Source: RBG-16-66-20 sp035308765 (GTDB lineage: Bacteria; Pseudomonadota; Gammaproteobacteria; Burkholderiales; SG8-39). Taken from it: a stretch of DNA of 57,640 nt. The notes under the pieces are model-generated. The model saw only the letters and a program-made list of their open reading frames with translations, was not told where the DNA came from and made no database searches. Below are positions 32,588 to 44,439 of this stretch, piece by piece (within the stretch, counting starts at the first letter, position 1; every line of letters begins with the position of its first letter). The translations under genes and the position numbers were made by a program. The DNA lies in contig DATGGA010000090.1 of NCBI GenBank assembly GCA_035308765.1, positions 1-57,640 of the forward strand, given 5' to 3'.

Positions 32588-34330
32588 CTATTCCTGCGGC
32601 GTGGAACCGCTCTTGTCCAGCTTCGCCCGCAGCAGCGCGCCAAGGTTGGTGCTGCCCGCGGCGCTGGCCGCATTCTCGCTCCGGATCTGCTTCATCGAGT
32701 CGGTCTCCTCGGCCACGTCCTTCGCCTTCACGGACAGGTTGATCGAGCGGTTCTTGCGGTCGACGTTGATGATCATCGCGGTCACCGAATCGCCTTCCTT
32801 GAGCACCTTGCTCAGGTCCTCCACGCGGTCGCGCGAGAACTCGGAAGCGCGCAGGTAGCCCTCGGCGTCCGACCCGATGGAGATCACCGCGCCCTTGGCG
32901 TCCACGGACTTCACGGTGCCGGTGACCACGCTGTTCTTCTCGTGGCCGGCGACGAAATTGGTGAACGGGTCGCCCTCGAGCTGCTTGATGCCGAGCGAAA
33001 TGCGCTCGCGCTCGACGTCGATGGACAGCACGGTGGTCTCGACTTCGTCACCCTTCTTGAAGTTCTTGACCGCTTCCTCGCCCGCGAGACTCCAGGACAG
33101 GTCCGAGAGGTGCACCAGGCCGTCGATGCCGCCCGCCAGGCCGACGAAGACGCCGAAATCGGTGATCGACTTGATCTGGCCCTTGACGCGGTCGCCCTTC
33201 TTGAACTCGCGCGCGAAATCCTCCCAGGGATTCGGCAGGCACTGCTTCATGCCGAGCGAGATGCGGCGCCGCTCCTCGTCGATTTCGAGGATCATGACTT
33301 CGACCTCGTCACCGACCTGCACCACCTTGGAGGGGTGCACGTTCTTGTTGGTCCAGTCCATCTCGGAAACGTGCACCAGGCCCTCGATGCCCGCCTCGAC
33401 CTCGACGAAAGCGCCGTAGTCGGTGAGGTTGGTGACCTTGCCGAACAGGCGCGTGCCCTGGGGGTATCGGCGCGATATGCCGACCCAAGGATCCTCGCCG
33501 AGCTGCTTCAGGCCCAGCGAGACGCGGTTCTTCTCGGCGTCGAACTTGAGCACCTTGGCGGTAACCTCGTCGCCGACGTTCACCACCTCGGTCGGATGCT
33601 TGACGCGGCGCCAGGCCAGGTCGGTGATGTGCAGCAGGCCGTCGATGCCGCCCAGGTCCACGAACGCGCCGTAGTCGGTGATGTTCTTGACGATACCTTT
33701 GACCACCGCGCCCTCGGCCAGAGTGGAGAGCAGCTGTTCGCGCTCGGCGCCCGCGGTTTCCTCGAGCACCGCGCGGCGCGACACGACCACGTTGTTCCTC
33801 TTGCGGTCGAGCTTGATGACCTTGAACTCCATCGTCTTGCCTTCGTACGGCGTGGTGTCCTTGACCGGACGCAGGTCGACCAGCGAACCGGGCAGGAAGG
33901 CGCGTATGCCTTTCGCCATGACGGTGAGGCCGCCCTTCACCTTGCCGGTGATGACGCCCTGGATTTTTTCACCGCTACCGAGCGCCGCTTCCAGTTCCAG
34001 CCAGGCGGCCATGCGCTTCGCCTTCTCGCGCGACAGGCGCGTCTCGCCGTAGCCGTCCTCGAGCGCCTCGATGGACACGCTGACGAAATCGCCGGGCTTG
34101 ACGGTGAGCGCGCCGGCGTCGTCGCGGAATTCTTCGAGCGGAATGATGCTTTCGGACTTGAGCCCCGCGTTCACCACGACGAAGTTCTGGTCCATGCGCA
34201 CGACTTCCGCGGTGATGACCTCGCCGACGCGCATTTCCTTGCGCGTCAGGCTTTCCTCGAACAGGGCTGCGAACGACTCGGGAGCGGGAGCTGGGGACGA
34301 CTTGGAGACTGCTGAAGAAACGCTGGCCAT
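32588..34330 (-). CDS. rpsA: 30S ribosomal protein S1
   Basis: A 580-residue protein with six S1 RNA-binding repeats, seen as repeated GxVxxITDYGAFVDLGGIDGLLHI-like blocks (e.g. NITDYGAFVDLGGIDGLLHI, NLTDYGAFVEVEAGIEGLVH, SITDFGVFVGLAGGIDGLVH). It binds mRNA on the 30S subunit. The N-terminal 20 residues form a low-complexity leader (SSAVSKSSPAPAPES) before FAALFEESL. Flanked by cmk upstream and ihfB downstream, the standard order. Confidence 0.97.
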   Translation of the reverse strand: MASVSSAVSKSSPAPAPESFAALFEESLTRKEMRVGEVITAEVVRMDQNFVVVNAGLKSESIIPLEEFRDDAGALTVKPGDFVSVSIEALEDGYGETRLSREKAKRMAAWLELEAALGSGEKIQGVITGKVKGGLTVMAKGIRAFLPGSLVDLRPVKDTTPYEGKTMEFKVIKLDRKRNNVVVSRRAVLEETAGAEREQLLSTLAEGAVVKGIVKNITDYGAFVDLGGIDGLLHITDLAWRRVKHPTEVVNVGDEVTAKVLKFDAEKNRVSLGLKQLGEDPWVGISRRYPQGTRLFGKVTNLTDYGAFVEVEAGIEGLVHVSEMDWTNKNVHPSKVVQVGDEVEVMILEIDEERRRISLGMKQCLPNPWEDFAREFKKGDRVKGQIKSITDFGVFVGLAGGIDGLVHLSDLSWSLAGEEAVKNFKKGDEVETTVLSIDVERERISLGIKQLEGDPFTNFVAGHEKNSVVTGTVKSVDAKGAVISIGSDAEGYLRASEFSRDRVEDLSKVLKEGDSVTAMIINVDRKNRSINLSVKAKDVAEETDSMKQIRSENAASAAGSTNLGALLRAKLDKSGSTPQE

Positions 34331-34430
34331 TGAGTGAGTTTAAAAAGCCTTCATATCCGCGGGCTTGCGATCAGCCTCGCGGGTTGGGTTGCAAAATCGG
34401 GAAGCCGTTAACAGCGTCCCGCCTGTTTTC

Positions 34431-35066
34431 TTAGCGGTACATTCTTTCCCGGTACTTCTTCAGCACCTGATCGACGACTTCATCGATCGTCAGTTCAGAG
34501 GAGTCGAGAGACACCGCGTCGACTGCCGGCTTGAGCGGCGCCACCGCTCGGGCGGCATCTCGCTTGTCCCGCTCCTCTAGATCACGGGAAAGGGTCGCGA
34601 GATTAGCACTGTTTCCCTTGTCTATCAACTGCTTATACCTGCGCTGGGCGCGTACTTCTACGCTTGCCAAAAAGAACACTTTCAGCACGGCGTCCGGAAA
34701 CACTACCGTGCCCATGTCCCGGCCTTCCGCCACCAGACCTGGCGGCCTCCGAAACGCCCTCTGGCGCGCTAACAGTGCATGGCGGACCTCTGGAATAGAG
34801 GCGATCTCGGAGGCTCGGATGCCCACCGTTTCGGAGCGCAATTGTTCTGTAACATCTTGTTTGTTAAGGAATATAAGATCATCCTTAAATTCCACGCCGA
34901 GGTTCAGCGCGGTTCGTGCCGGATCACTGCCACCCGCCAAAGCGACCAGCCGGTATAAGGCACCGCTTTCCAGGTTATGGAATCCCAACACCCGGGCGAC
35001 GTGCTTCGCGACGGTGCCCTTGCCAGAGGCCGACGGGCCGTCGATCGCGATGACCGGAGCGTTCAT
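34431..35066 (-). CDS. cmk: Cytidylate kinase
   Basis: Phosphorylates CMP and dCMP. 211 residues: P-loop VIAIDGPSASGKGTVAKHVA, the substrate region ESGALYRLVAL, AEGRDMGTVVFPDAVLKVFF and the ARAVAPLKPA block near the C-terminus. The ATG at 35066 is the usual start; longer reading to 35186 runs into aroA. The DNA is visibly poorer in GC than both neighbours, with AT-rich codons around DLIFLNKQDVTEQ, unlike the strict high-GC third positions of aroA and rpsA. The gene order is still canonical. Confidence 0.95.
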   Translation of the reverse strand: MNAPVIAIDGPSASGKGTVAKHVARVLGFHNLESGALYRLVALAGGSDPARTALNLGVEFKDDLIFLNKQDVTEQLRSETVGIRASEIASIPEVRHALLARQRAFRRPPGLVAEGRDMGTVVFPDAVLKVFFLASVEVRAQRRYKQLIDKGNSANLATLSRDLEERDKRDAARAVAPLKPAVDAVSLDSSELTIDEVVDQVLKKYRERMYR

Positions 35067-35071
35067 TCCAT

Positions 35072-36349
35072 TCAGTGGTGCGAAATGTCGGCGAGGACCT
35101 GGAAGTAGGCCGGGAAGGTCTTGGCCACGCAATCCGGGTCGTTGATGGTCACGGGCACGCCGCCCAGCGCGGCGAGCGAAAAGCACATCGCGATGCGGTG
35201 GTCGTCGTAGGTATCGATGGCGACGCCGGCCTCGAGCTTCGCGGGCGGCGCGATCTTCAGGAAATCCGGGCCCTCGACGACTGTGGCGCCGAGCTTGCGC
35301 AACTCGCGCGCCATCGCGGTGATGCGGTCGGTCTCCTTCACCTGCCAGCTGCCGATGTTGCGGATCACGCTCGGCCCTTCGGCGAACAGCGCAGCCACCG
35401 CGGCGGTCATCGCCGCGTCCGGGATGTGGTTCATGTCCATGTCGACGGGCTTGAGCTTCCCGGCAGACGAGACTTCGATCCAGTCGGATCCGAACTCGAC
35501 CTTCGCGCCCATTTTCTCCAGCACTTCCGCAAACAGGATGTCGCCCTGGATGCTTTCCTTGCCTACTCCGACGACCCGCACCGGTCCGCCGGCGATCGCG
35601 CCCGCGGCAAGGAAATACGAGGCCGAAGATGCATCGCCTTCGACATAGATTTCCGTCGGCGCAACGTAGGAGAAACCGGGCACGTCGAAGGAGCGCCAGC
35701 CGTTGACCGCCACCTCGACGCCGAACTTTCGCATCATGTTCAGCGTGATCGTCACATAGGGCTTGGAGACGAGCTCGCCTTCGACTTCGATCGAGCCGCC
35801 GCCCGCCAGCGGCAGCGCGATCAGCAGCGCGCTCAGGTATTGCGAGGAAACCTCGCCGCGTATCTTGATGTGGCCCTTGACCGCGATTTTCCCCGGATGG
35901 ATCGCGAGCGGCGGAAAGCCGTCCTTGCCGACGTAGTCGATGCTGGCACCGATGCTGCGCAAGGGCCCGACCAGGTCGCGGATCGGCCGCTCGTGCATGC
36001 GCGGCACCCCGGAGAGCCGGTACTCGCCGCCCGTGACCGCCAGCACCGCGGTCAGCGGCCGGAACGCAGTGCCCGCGTTGCCGAGGAACAGGTCCATCTT
36101 CTTTTTCGGGATGCCGCCCTCGCCGGCCACCACCAGCCTGGAGAAATCCCGGGTGTCGATGCGGATGTCGAGTTTCAGCAGCGCGTCCAGCATCATCCGC
36201 GTGTCGTCGGCGTCCAGCAGGCCATAAACCTGCGTCTTGCCCTTGGCGAGCGCGGCGAGCAGCAGCACGCGGTTGGAGATGCTTTTCGAGCCGGGCAGCC
36301 GGACGATGCCTTCGGCGCGGGCAATCGGCGCCAGCTGCAGCGCTTTCAT
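35072..36349 (-). CDS. aroA: 3-phosphoshikimate 1-carboxyvinyltransferase (EPSP synthase)
   Basis: Shikimate-pathway enzyme of 425 residues. Signatures: GIVRLPGSKSISNRVLLLAA (start), LFLGNAGTAFRPLTAVLAV, YRLSGVPRMHERPIRDLV and VKETDRITAMARELRKLGA, with DTYDDHRIAMCFSLAAL near the end. It overlaps the tyrA stop by four bases. Confidence 0.97.
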   Translation of the reverse strand: MKALQLAPIARAEGIVRLPGSKSISNRVLLLAALAKGKTQVYGLLDADDTRMMLDALLKLDIRIDTRDFSRLVVAGEGGIPKKKMDLFLGNAGTAFRPLTAVLAVTGGEYRLSGVPRMHERPIRDLVGPLRSIGASIDYVGKDGFPPLAIHPGKIAVKGHIKIRGEVSSQYLSALLIALPLAGGGSIEVEGELVSKPYVTITLNMMRKFGVEVAVNGWRSFDVPGFSYVAPTEIYVEGDASSASYFLAAGAIAGGPVRVVGVGKESIQGDILFAEVLEKMGAKVEFGSDWIEVSSAGKLKPVDMDMNHIPDAAMTAAVAALFAEGPSVIRNIGSWQVKETDRITAMARELRKLGATVVEGPDFLKIAPPAKLEAGVAIDTYDDHRIAMCFSLAALGGVPVTINDPDCVAKTFPAYFQVLADISHH

Positions 36350-37218
36350 TCGTAGCCGCCGTTCAGCCAGCGCCCGCGCGCGGCGCGCGCTTCGGCGAAG
36401 AGTTTCTCGAGCTCTTTGGAATTCCGGCTTTCAAGGAGTTTCCTCATTTTTTCGAGTTCACCGGAAAAACAACCCAATTCCTTCAGCAGCTGATCGCTGT
36501 TCGCCATGCAGATGTCGCGCCACATTTCCGGATCGCTGGAAGCGATGCGCGTGAAATCGCGGAATCCTCCGGCGGCGTAACCGAACAGCCTGGCGGCATC
36601 GGCACGCGCGCCGATGCCGCTGACGAGCGCGAATGCGAGCAGGTGCGGCAGGTGGCTGACCGCCGCGAACACCTCGTCGTGTTCTTGCGGGCTCATGCGC
36701 GAAACACGCGCGCCGATACCGGCCCACAGCGCGGCAGCGGTTTCCACGTCCTCTTTTTTGTTTTCTTCAAGCGGCGTCAGAATCAGGCGGCGGCCCCGAA
36801 ACAGCCCCGCGTCCGCCGCCCCCGCCCCGCTTTGTTCCGCTCCGGCGATCGGATGCGCGGGCACGAAGCGGGCAATATTCCCCCCCAGGCGCTTTCGTGC
36901 CGCGGCAACCACGTCGCGCTTCGTGCTTCCGGCATCCATGACCAGCGTATCTGGCTTCAGGTGCGGATTTATTTCCAGGAAAATTTTCTCGAACTGGGCC
37001 ACGGGAGCCGCAACCAGCACCAGGTCCGCGCCCCGAACTGCCTTCGCCGCCTCGGACTCGAACGAATCGACGGCACCGCGCTCCAGCGCGAGCTCGAGGT
37101 TGGCGGCGCTGCGCCCCGCCCCGACCACGTGGCCGCAGCGCTTCGCGCCCTTCAGCGCCAGGGCGAAGGAGCCGCCGATGAGCCCGACGCCGATGACGGC
37201 GACCCTTTGGTAGAACAT
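36346..37218 (-). CDS. tyrA: Prephenate dehydrogenase
   Basis: Converts prephenate to 4-hydroxyphenylpyruvate. 290 residues: Rossmann motif VAVIGVGLIGGSFALALKGA, the catalytic His region RFVPAHPIAGAEQSG, and VFAAVSHLPHLLAFALVSG. It has no ACT or chorismate mutase domain. The start lies 7 bases after the hisC stop. Confidence 0.94.
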   Translation of the reverse strand: MFYQRVAVIGVGLIGGSFALALKGAKRCGHVVGAGRSAANLELALERGAVDSFESEAAKAVRGADLVLVAAPVAQFEKIFLEINPHLKPDTLVMDAGSTKRDVVAAARKRLGGNIARFVPAHPIAGAEQSGAGAADAGLFRGRRLILTPLEENKKEDVETAAALWAGIGARVSRMSPQEHDEVFAAVSHLPHLLAFALVSGIGARADAARLFGYAAGGFRDFTRIASSDPEMWRDICMANSDQLLKELGCFSGELEKMRKLLESRNSKELEKLFAEARAARGRWLNGGYE

Positions 37219-37225
37219 TGTTTCT

Positions 37226-38338
37226 TTACGCTTCCTTCAGGCTGGCGGCCAGCGCGGACAGGAACCGCTCGTTCTCCTGCGCGGTGCCGATGGTGACGCG
37301 CAGGTGCTCGGGCAACTGATAGCCGCCGCCGACCGGCCGCACGATCACGCCGCGCTTGAGCAGGCGCCGGTAAATCTCGTTTGCCTTGCCGACGCGCACG
37401 GTGATGAAGTTGCCGTGGGAGGGGATCCAGTCGAGCGCGAGGCGCTTCGCGCCCTCTTCGACCTGGCGCATCCCCTGCAGGTTCTCGGCGAAGCTGCGGG
37501 CGACGAACTCCATGTCGTCGAGCGCGGCAGTCGCAGCCACGAGCGCGATGCTGTTGACGTTGAACGGCTGGCGCACGCGATTCATGATGTCCGCGACCGA
37601 AGGATGCGCGAACGCATAGCCCACGCGCAGCCCGGCGAGGCCGTAGGCCTTGGAAAAGGTGCGCGTGACCACGAGATTGGGGTGGCGCTTGAGCCACTTC
37701 ACGGTCTCGGACTTGAGCTCCGGCGACAGGTACTCGTTGTAGGCCTCGTCGATCACCACGATGACGCGTTCCGGCACCCGCTTCACGAACGACTCGAGTT
37801 CTTCCGAGCGCAGCATGGTGCCGGTGGGATTGTTCGGGTTCGCCACCCAGACCACGTAGGTCTCGTCGTCGATCGCCGAGAGCATGGCCTCGAGGTCGTG
37901 GCCGAAGTTCTTCGCCGGCACCGCGATGCTTCGCGCGCCGCGCGCCTGGGTCGCAAGCGGATACACCGCGAAACAGTGTTGCGAGTAGACCGAGGAGCGC
38001 CCCGGCCCGAGGAAGGCAAGCGCGAGCAGTTCCAGCACGTCGTTGGAACCGTTGCCGAGCACGATCGAGGCCATTTCGACGCCGTAGCGACGCGACAGGG
38101 CGAGTTTCAGGTCGTGGCCGTTGCCGTCCGGGTAGCGCGCGATGTCGCCGAGCGCGGCGTCGATCGCGGCGCGCGTGCGCGGCCCGATGCCGCGCGGGTT
38201 TTCGTTCGAGGCGAGCTTGATGATGCTCTCCTCCCTGAGCCCGAACTCCCGCACCAGCTCCGCGATCGGCTTGCCGGGCTGGTAAGGCGCGATGGAACGC
38301 ACGTATGACGGGGAGAGCTCGCAGGGATCGATGACCAT
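37226..38338 (-). CDS. hisC: Histidinol-phosphate aminotransferase (HisC family)
   Basis: Class I/II aminotransferase, 370 residues. Motifs are LASNENPRGIGPRTRAAID, VVWVANPNNPTGTMLRSEEL, and the PLP lysine in VVTRTFSKAYGLAGLRVGYA. Because it lies between pheA and tyrA, it probably also (or mainly) serves aromatic amino acid synthesis, as second HisC copies do in this group. Whether another hisC exists outside the window is unknown. Confidence 0.93.
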   Translation of the reverse strand: MVIDPCELSPSYVRSIAPYQPGKPIAELVREFGLREESIIKLASNENPRGIGPRTRAAIDAALGDIARYPDGNGHDLKLALSRRYGVEMASIVLGNGSNDVLELLALAFLGPGRSSVYSQHCFAVYPLATQARGARSIAVPAKNFGHDLEAMLSAIDDETYVVWVANPNNPTGTMLRSEELESFVKRVPERVIVVIDEAYNEYLSPELKSETVKWLKRHPNLVVTRTFSKAYGLAGLRVGYAFAHPSVADIMNRVRQPFNVNSIALVAATAALDDMEFVARSFAENLQGMRQVEEGAKRLALDWIPSHGNFITVRVGKANEIYRRLLKRGVIVRPVGGGYQLPEHLRVTIGTAQENERFLSALAASLKEA

Positions 38339-38352
38339 GCCGGTACTTCTTT

Positions 38353-39426
38353 CTAGGAAACCGAGATCGGGTAGGACCCGAGAACCTTGAAGAAAGGCGC
38401 GCGCTGCTTCAGTTCGGCGATCGCGGCGGCGACCTTGTCGTCGGCCTGATGGCCTTCGACATCGACGAAGAACACGTACTCCCAGCGCGCCGAGCGGGCC
38501 TTCGCCGGGCGGGATTCGATGCGCGACATGCTGACGCCGTTCGCCGCCAGCGGCGACAGCAGCGCATGCACGGCGCCGGGCTTGTTCTCCGCCGACATCA
38601 CCATCGAGGTGCGGTCTTTGCCGGTGCGCGCAGGGTCGACCTGGCCGAGGACCAGGAAGCGCGTGGTGTTGTTCGGGTCGTCCTCGATGCCGCGCCCGAG
38701 CACTTTCAGGCCGTAAAGCGCCGCCGCGGCCTCGCCGGCAATCGCCGCGGCACCTTTTTCCTTCGCCGCGCGCTTCGCCGCTTCGGCATTCGAGCCGACC
38801 TGGATGCGTTCCGCGCGCGGCATGTTCTGGTTCAGCCAGCCGTTACACTGCGCCAGCGACTGGGCGTGCGAATAGACGCGCTTCACCGCAGCCAGCTTTG
38901 GCGCGCGGGCAAGCAGGTTCTGCCGCACGCGCAGCTCGATCTCGCCGCAGATGCGCAGCGGCGTGGTCAGCAGCAGGTCGAGCGTGCGCCCGACCACGCC
39001 GTCGGTGGAGTTCTCCACCGGCGCCACCGCGAACTGCGTCGCGCCGGACTCGGCGCTGCGGAACACCTCGTCGATGGAGGCCGCCGGTTCGGCTGCGACT
39101 GCCTGGCCGAATTGCTGACGCACCGCCTGCTCGCTGAACGTGCCCTGCGGGCCGAGGTAGGCGACGCGGATTTCCTGCTCCAGCGCGCGGCAGGCCGAAA
39201 TGATTTCGCGGAACACCGCTACCGCGCTCTGCGCCGGCAGCGATCCTTTGCCGGCGGCAACGCGGCGCAGGATCTCGCTCTCGCGCTCCGGCCGGTAGGC
39301 GGGCGCGCCGCCCTTCAGCTCGCCCACCTCGCGCACCACCGCGGCGCGACGATTGAGCAGGGCGAGCAGTTCCGCATCCAGCGCGTCGATCTCGACGCGC
39401 AGTTTTTTTATTTCCTTTTCGCTCAT
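38353..39426 (-). CDS. pheA: Bifunctional chorismate mutase / prephenate dehydratase
   Basis: 357 residues. N-terminal AroQ mutase helix (LRVEIDALDAELLALLNRRA); central dehydratase from RVAYLGPQGTFSEQAV with VAPVENSTDGVVGRTLDLLL; C-terminal ACT domain containing the ESRP phenylalanine site (MSRIESRPAKARSARWEYVF). It makes phenylpyruvate and is expected to be feedback-inhibited by phenylalanine. It lies in the serA-pheA-hisC-tyrA-aroA order. Confidence 0.96.
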   Translation of the reverse strand: MSEKEIKKLRVEIDALDAELLALLNRRAAVVREVGELKGGAPAYRPERESEILRRVAAGKGSLPAQSAVAVFREIISACRALEQEIRVAYLGPQGTFSEQAVRQQFGQAVAAEPAASIDEVFRSAESGATQFAVAPVENSTDGVVGRTLDLLLTTPLRICGEIELRVRQNLLARAPKLAAVKRVYSHAQSLAQCNGWLNQNMPRAERIQVGSNAEAAKRAAKEKGAAAIAGEAAAALYGLKVLGRGIEDDPNNTTRFLVLGQVDPARTGKDRTSMVMSAENKPGAVHALLSPLAANGVSMSRIESRPAKARSARWEYVFFVDVEGHQADDKVAAAIAELKQRAPFFKVLGSYPISVS

Positions 39427-39436
39427 GCGACGGGGC

Positions 39437-40630
39437 CTATCCCTCGATGGGCAGATAGCGGACTGCGAGCACGCCCTTGATCGCGCGCAGTTCCTCGATC
39501 GCGGCGTCGGGCACCGGGCTGTCCACGTCGACCAGCGTGTAGGCCATCTCGCCCTTCGATTTGTTCAGCATGTTGTGGATGTTGATCTTGCGGCTGCCCA
39601 TCGCGTTCGAAATGCTCGTCAGCATGTTCGGCACGTTGGCGTTGGCGATCGCCAGGCGGTACGGCGACTCGCGCGGCATTTGCGCGTTCGGGAAATTGAC
39701 CGCATTCTCCATCGTGCCATGCGCAATGTACTCGCGCACCTGGTCGGCCACCATCACGGCGCAGTTGTCTTCCGCCTCGCTGGTGGAGGCGCCCAGGTGC
39801 GGCAACGCGACCACGCCGGGCCTGCCGATCAGTTCCGCGGAGGGAAAGTCGGTGACGTAGCAGCGCAGTTTCTTCGACGATAGTGCCTGGAGCACCGCCT
39901 TGTCGTCCACCACGCCGTCGCGCGAGAAATTCAGCAGCACCGCGCCCGCCTTCATCTGGCCGATGTTCTTCCCGTTCACCAGGTGGCGCGTCTTGTCCAC
40001 CAGCGGCACGTGGAGGGTGATGAAGTCGCCCGCCCTCAGAATCTCGTCCACCGAGTTCGCCTTGCGCACCTGCGAGGGCAGGCTCCAGGCCGCGTCTACC
40101 GTGATCTCGGGATCGTAGCCCAGCACCTTCATGCCGAGCCGGATGGCGGCGTCGGCGACCAGGCTGCCGATCTTGCCCAGGCCGATCACGCCCAGCGTAT
40201 GGCCCGGGAGTTCCACGCCGGCATAGGCTTTCTTGCCGCCTTCGACCTGTTTTTCAAGATCCTTGGCGTTTTTATCCAGGCCGTTCACGAAGCCCAGGGC
40301 AGGCGCAAGGTTTCTCGCCGCGATCAGCATTCCCGCCACCACGAGTTCCTTCACCGCGTTGGCGTTCGCGCCCGGCGCGTTGAACACCGGCACGCCCAGC
40401 TTGGAAAGCTCCCCTACGGGAATGTTGTTCACGCCCGCACCCGCGCGTCCCACTGCCTTCAGGCTGGCGTCGAATTTCATCGCGTGCATGTCAGCCGAGC
40501 GCACCAGGATCACGTCCGGCGCCCTGGATTCCTTGACCACCTCGAAGAGTTCCGCCGGCAGCCGCTTCAGGCCCACCTGCGCGATCGGGTTGAGGACCAG
40601 CACCTCGAGCTTTTTCCCTCTCTTAGCCAC
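39437..40630 (-). CDS. serA: D-3-phosphoglycerate dehydrogenase
   Basis: First serine-synthesis enzyme, 397 residues. NAD site TLGVIGLGKIGSLVADAAIR; catalytic Arg and His regions LLNFSRDGVVDDKAVLQAL and VALPHLGASTSEAEDNCAVM; C-terminal ACT domain (AYTLVDVDSPVPDAAIEELR) for serine feedback. The start overlaps the serC stop by 8 bases. Confidence 0.95.
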   Translation of the reverse strand: MAKRGKKLEVLVLNPIAQVGLKRLPAELFEVVKESRAPDVILVRSADMHAMKFDASLKAVGRAGAGVNNIPVGELSKLGVPVFNAPGANANAVKELVVAGMLIAARNLAPALGFVNGLDKNAKDLEKQVEGGKKAYAGVELPGHTLGVIGLGKIGSLVADAAIRLGMKVLGYDPEITVDAAWSLPSQVRKANSVDEILRAGDFITLHVPLVDKTRHLVNGKNIGQMKAGAVLLNFSRDGVVDDKAVLQALSSKKLRCYVTDFPSAELIGRPGVVALPHLGASTSEAEDNCAVMVADQVREYIAHGTMENAVNFPNAQMPRESPYRLAIANANVPNMLTSISNAMGSRKINIHNMLNKSKGEMAYTLVDVDSPVPDAAIEELRAIKGVLAVRYLPIEG

Positions 40631-41701
40631 GGCGCGCTCCGAAGTCCTTCATGTAGGCAACCAGCTGCTGCACGCCTTCGATCGGCATTGCGTTGTAGAT
40701 CGAGGCGCGCATGCCGCCCACCAGGCGGTGGCCTTTGAGCTGGACCATGCCCTCTTTTTCCGCGCCCTTGAGGAATTCGCCGTCCAGTTCCGGATCGGCG
40801 AGCGTGAACGGCACGTTCATGCGCGAGCGGTCCTTCGGATTGACCGGGTTGCGGTAGAAGCTGCTGCGGTCGAGGTAGTCGTAGAGCAGCTGCGCCTTGG
40901 CGATGTTGCGCTTCTCGATCTCGGCCAGGCCGCCCAGCCGTTTCAACCACTTGAATACCAGCCCGGCGATGTAGATGCCGTAGGTGGCGGGCGTGTTGAG
41001 CATCGAATCGGCCGCGGCCTGCTGCTTGTAGTCCATGACGGAGGGCGTGCCCTTGGCCGCCTTGCCGAGCAGGTCCTCGCGCACGATGACGATGGTGAGG
41101 CCGGCCGGGCCGATGTTCTTCTGCGCGCCCGCATAGATCAGGCCGAACCTGGAGACGTCCAGCGGCCGCGACAGGATGTGCGACGAGGCGTCGGCGACGA
41201 GCGGAATGCCGCTTTTCGGTATCCAGTGCGCTTCCACCCCGCCGATCGTTTCGTTCGAGCAGTAGTGCAAATACGCCGCATCGTTTCTTATTTGGAAAGC
41301 CTCTTGTGCGGGAAAATACGTGAAGCTCTTGTCCTCCGAGGACGCGGCGATGTGCACGTCGCAGTAGGCCTGCGCTTCCCTGACCGCCTTCTTCGACCAC
41401 TCGCCGGTGACGACGTAGTCCGCCTTGCCCTTCCCCGCGAGCAGGTTCATCGGGATCTGCGCGAATTGCAGCGTCGCGCCGCCCTGCAGGAACAGCACCT
41501 TGTAGTTCGAGGGGACCGCGAGCAGCTCTCGCAGGTCCTTCTCCGCCTCGGCGGCGATCGACATGAATTCCTTGCCGCGATGGCTCATTTCCATCACGCA
41601 CATGCCGGTACCGCGCCAGTCGAGCATCTCGTCGCCGGCGCGGGACAGGACTTCCTCGGGCAGGACCGCGGGGCCCGCGCTGAAATTGATGATCCTGGAC
41701 A

Positions 41702-41702
<1 letters not shown>
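40623..41702 (-). CDS. serC: Phosphoserine aminotransferase
   Basis: 359 residues, PLP enzyme of serine and pyridoxine biosynthesis. It begins IINFSAGPAVLPEEVL, and has LFLQGGATLQFAQIPMNLL, VADASSHILSRPLDVSRFGL and the PLP lysine in IYAGAQKNIGPAGLTIVIV. The ATG shares its A with the gyrA stop (TGATG). Confidence 0.96.
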
Positions 41703-44341
<2,639 letters not shown>

Positions 44342-44439
44342 TTCGGCTCTTGTTTTGGGAGGACCGGAGGGGCCGTTCTGCGGCGAAAAATTCAGCGCAA
44401 ATTTTATCATGCGGCGCGGTTAGAATTGACCGCAATTCC

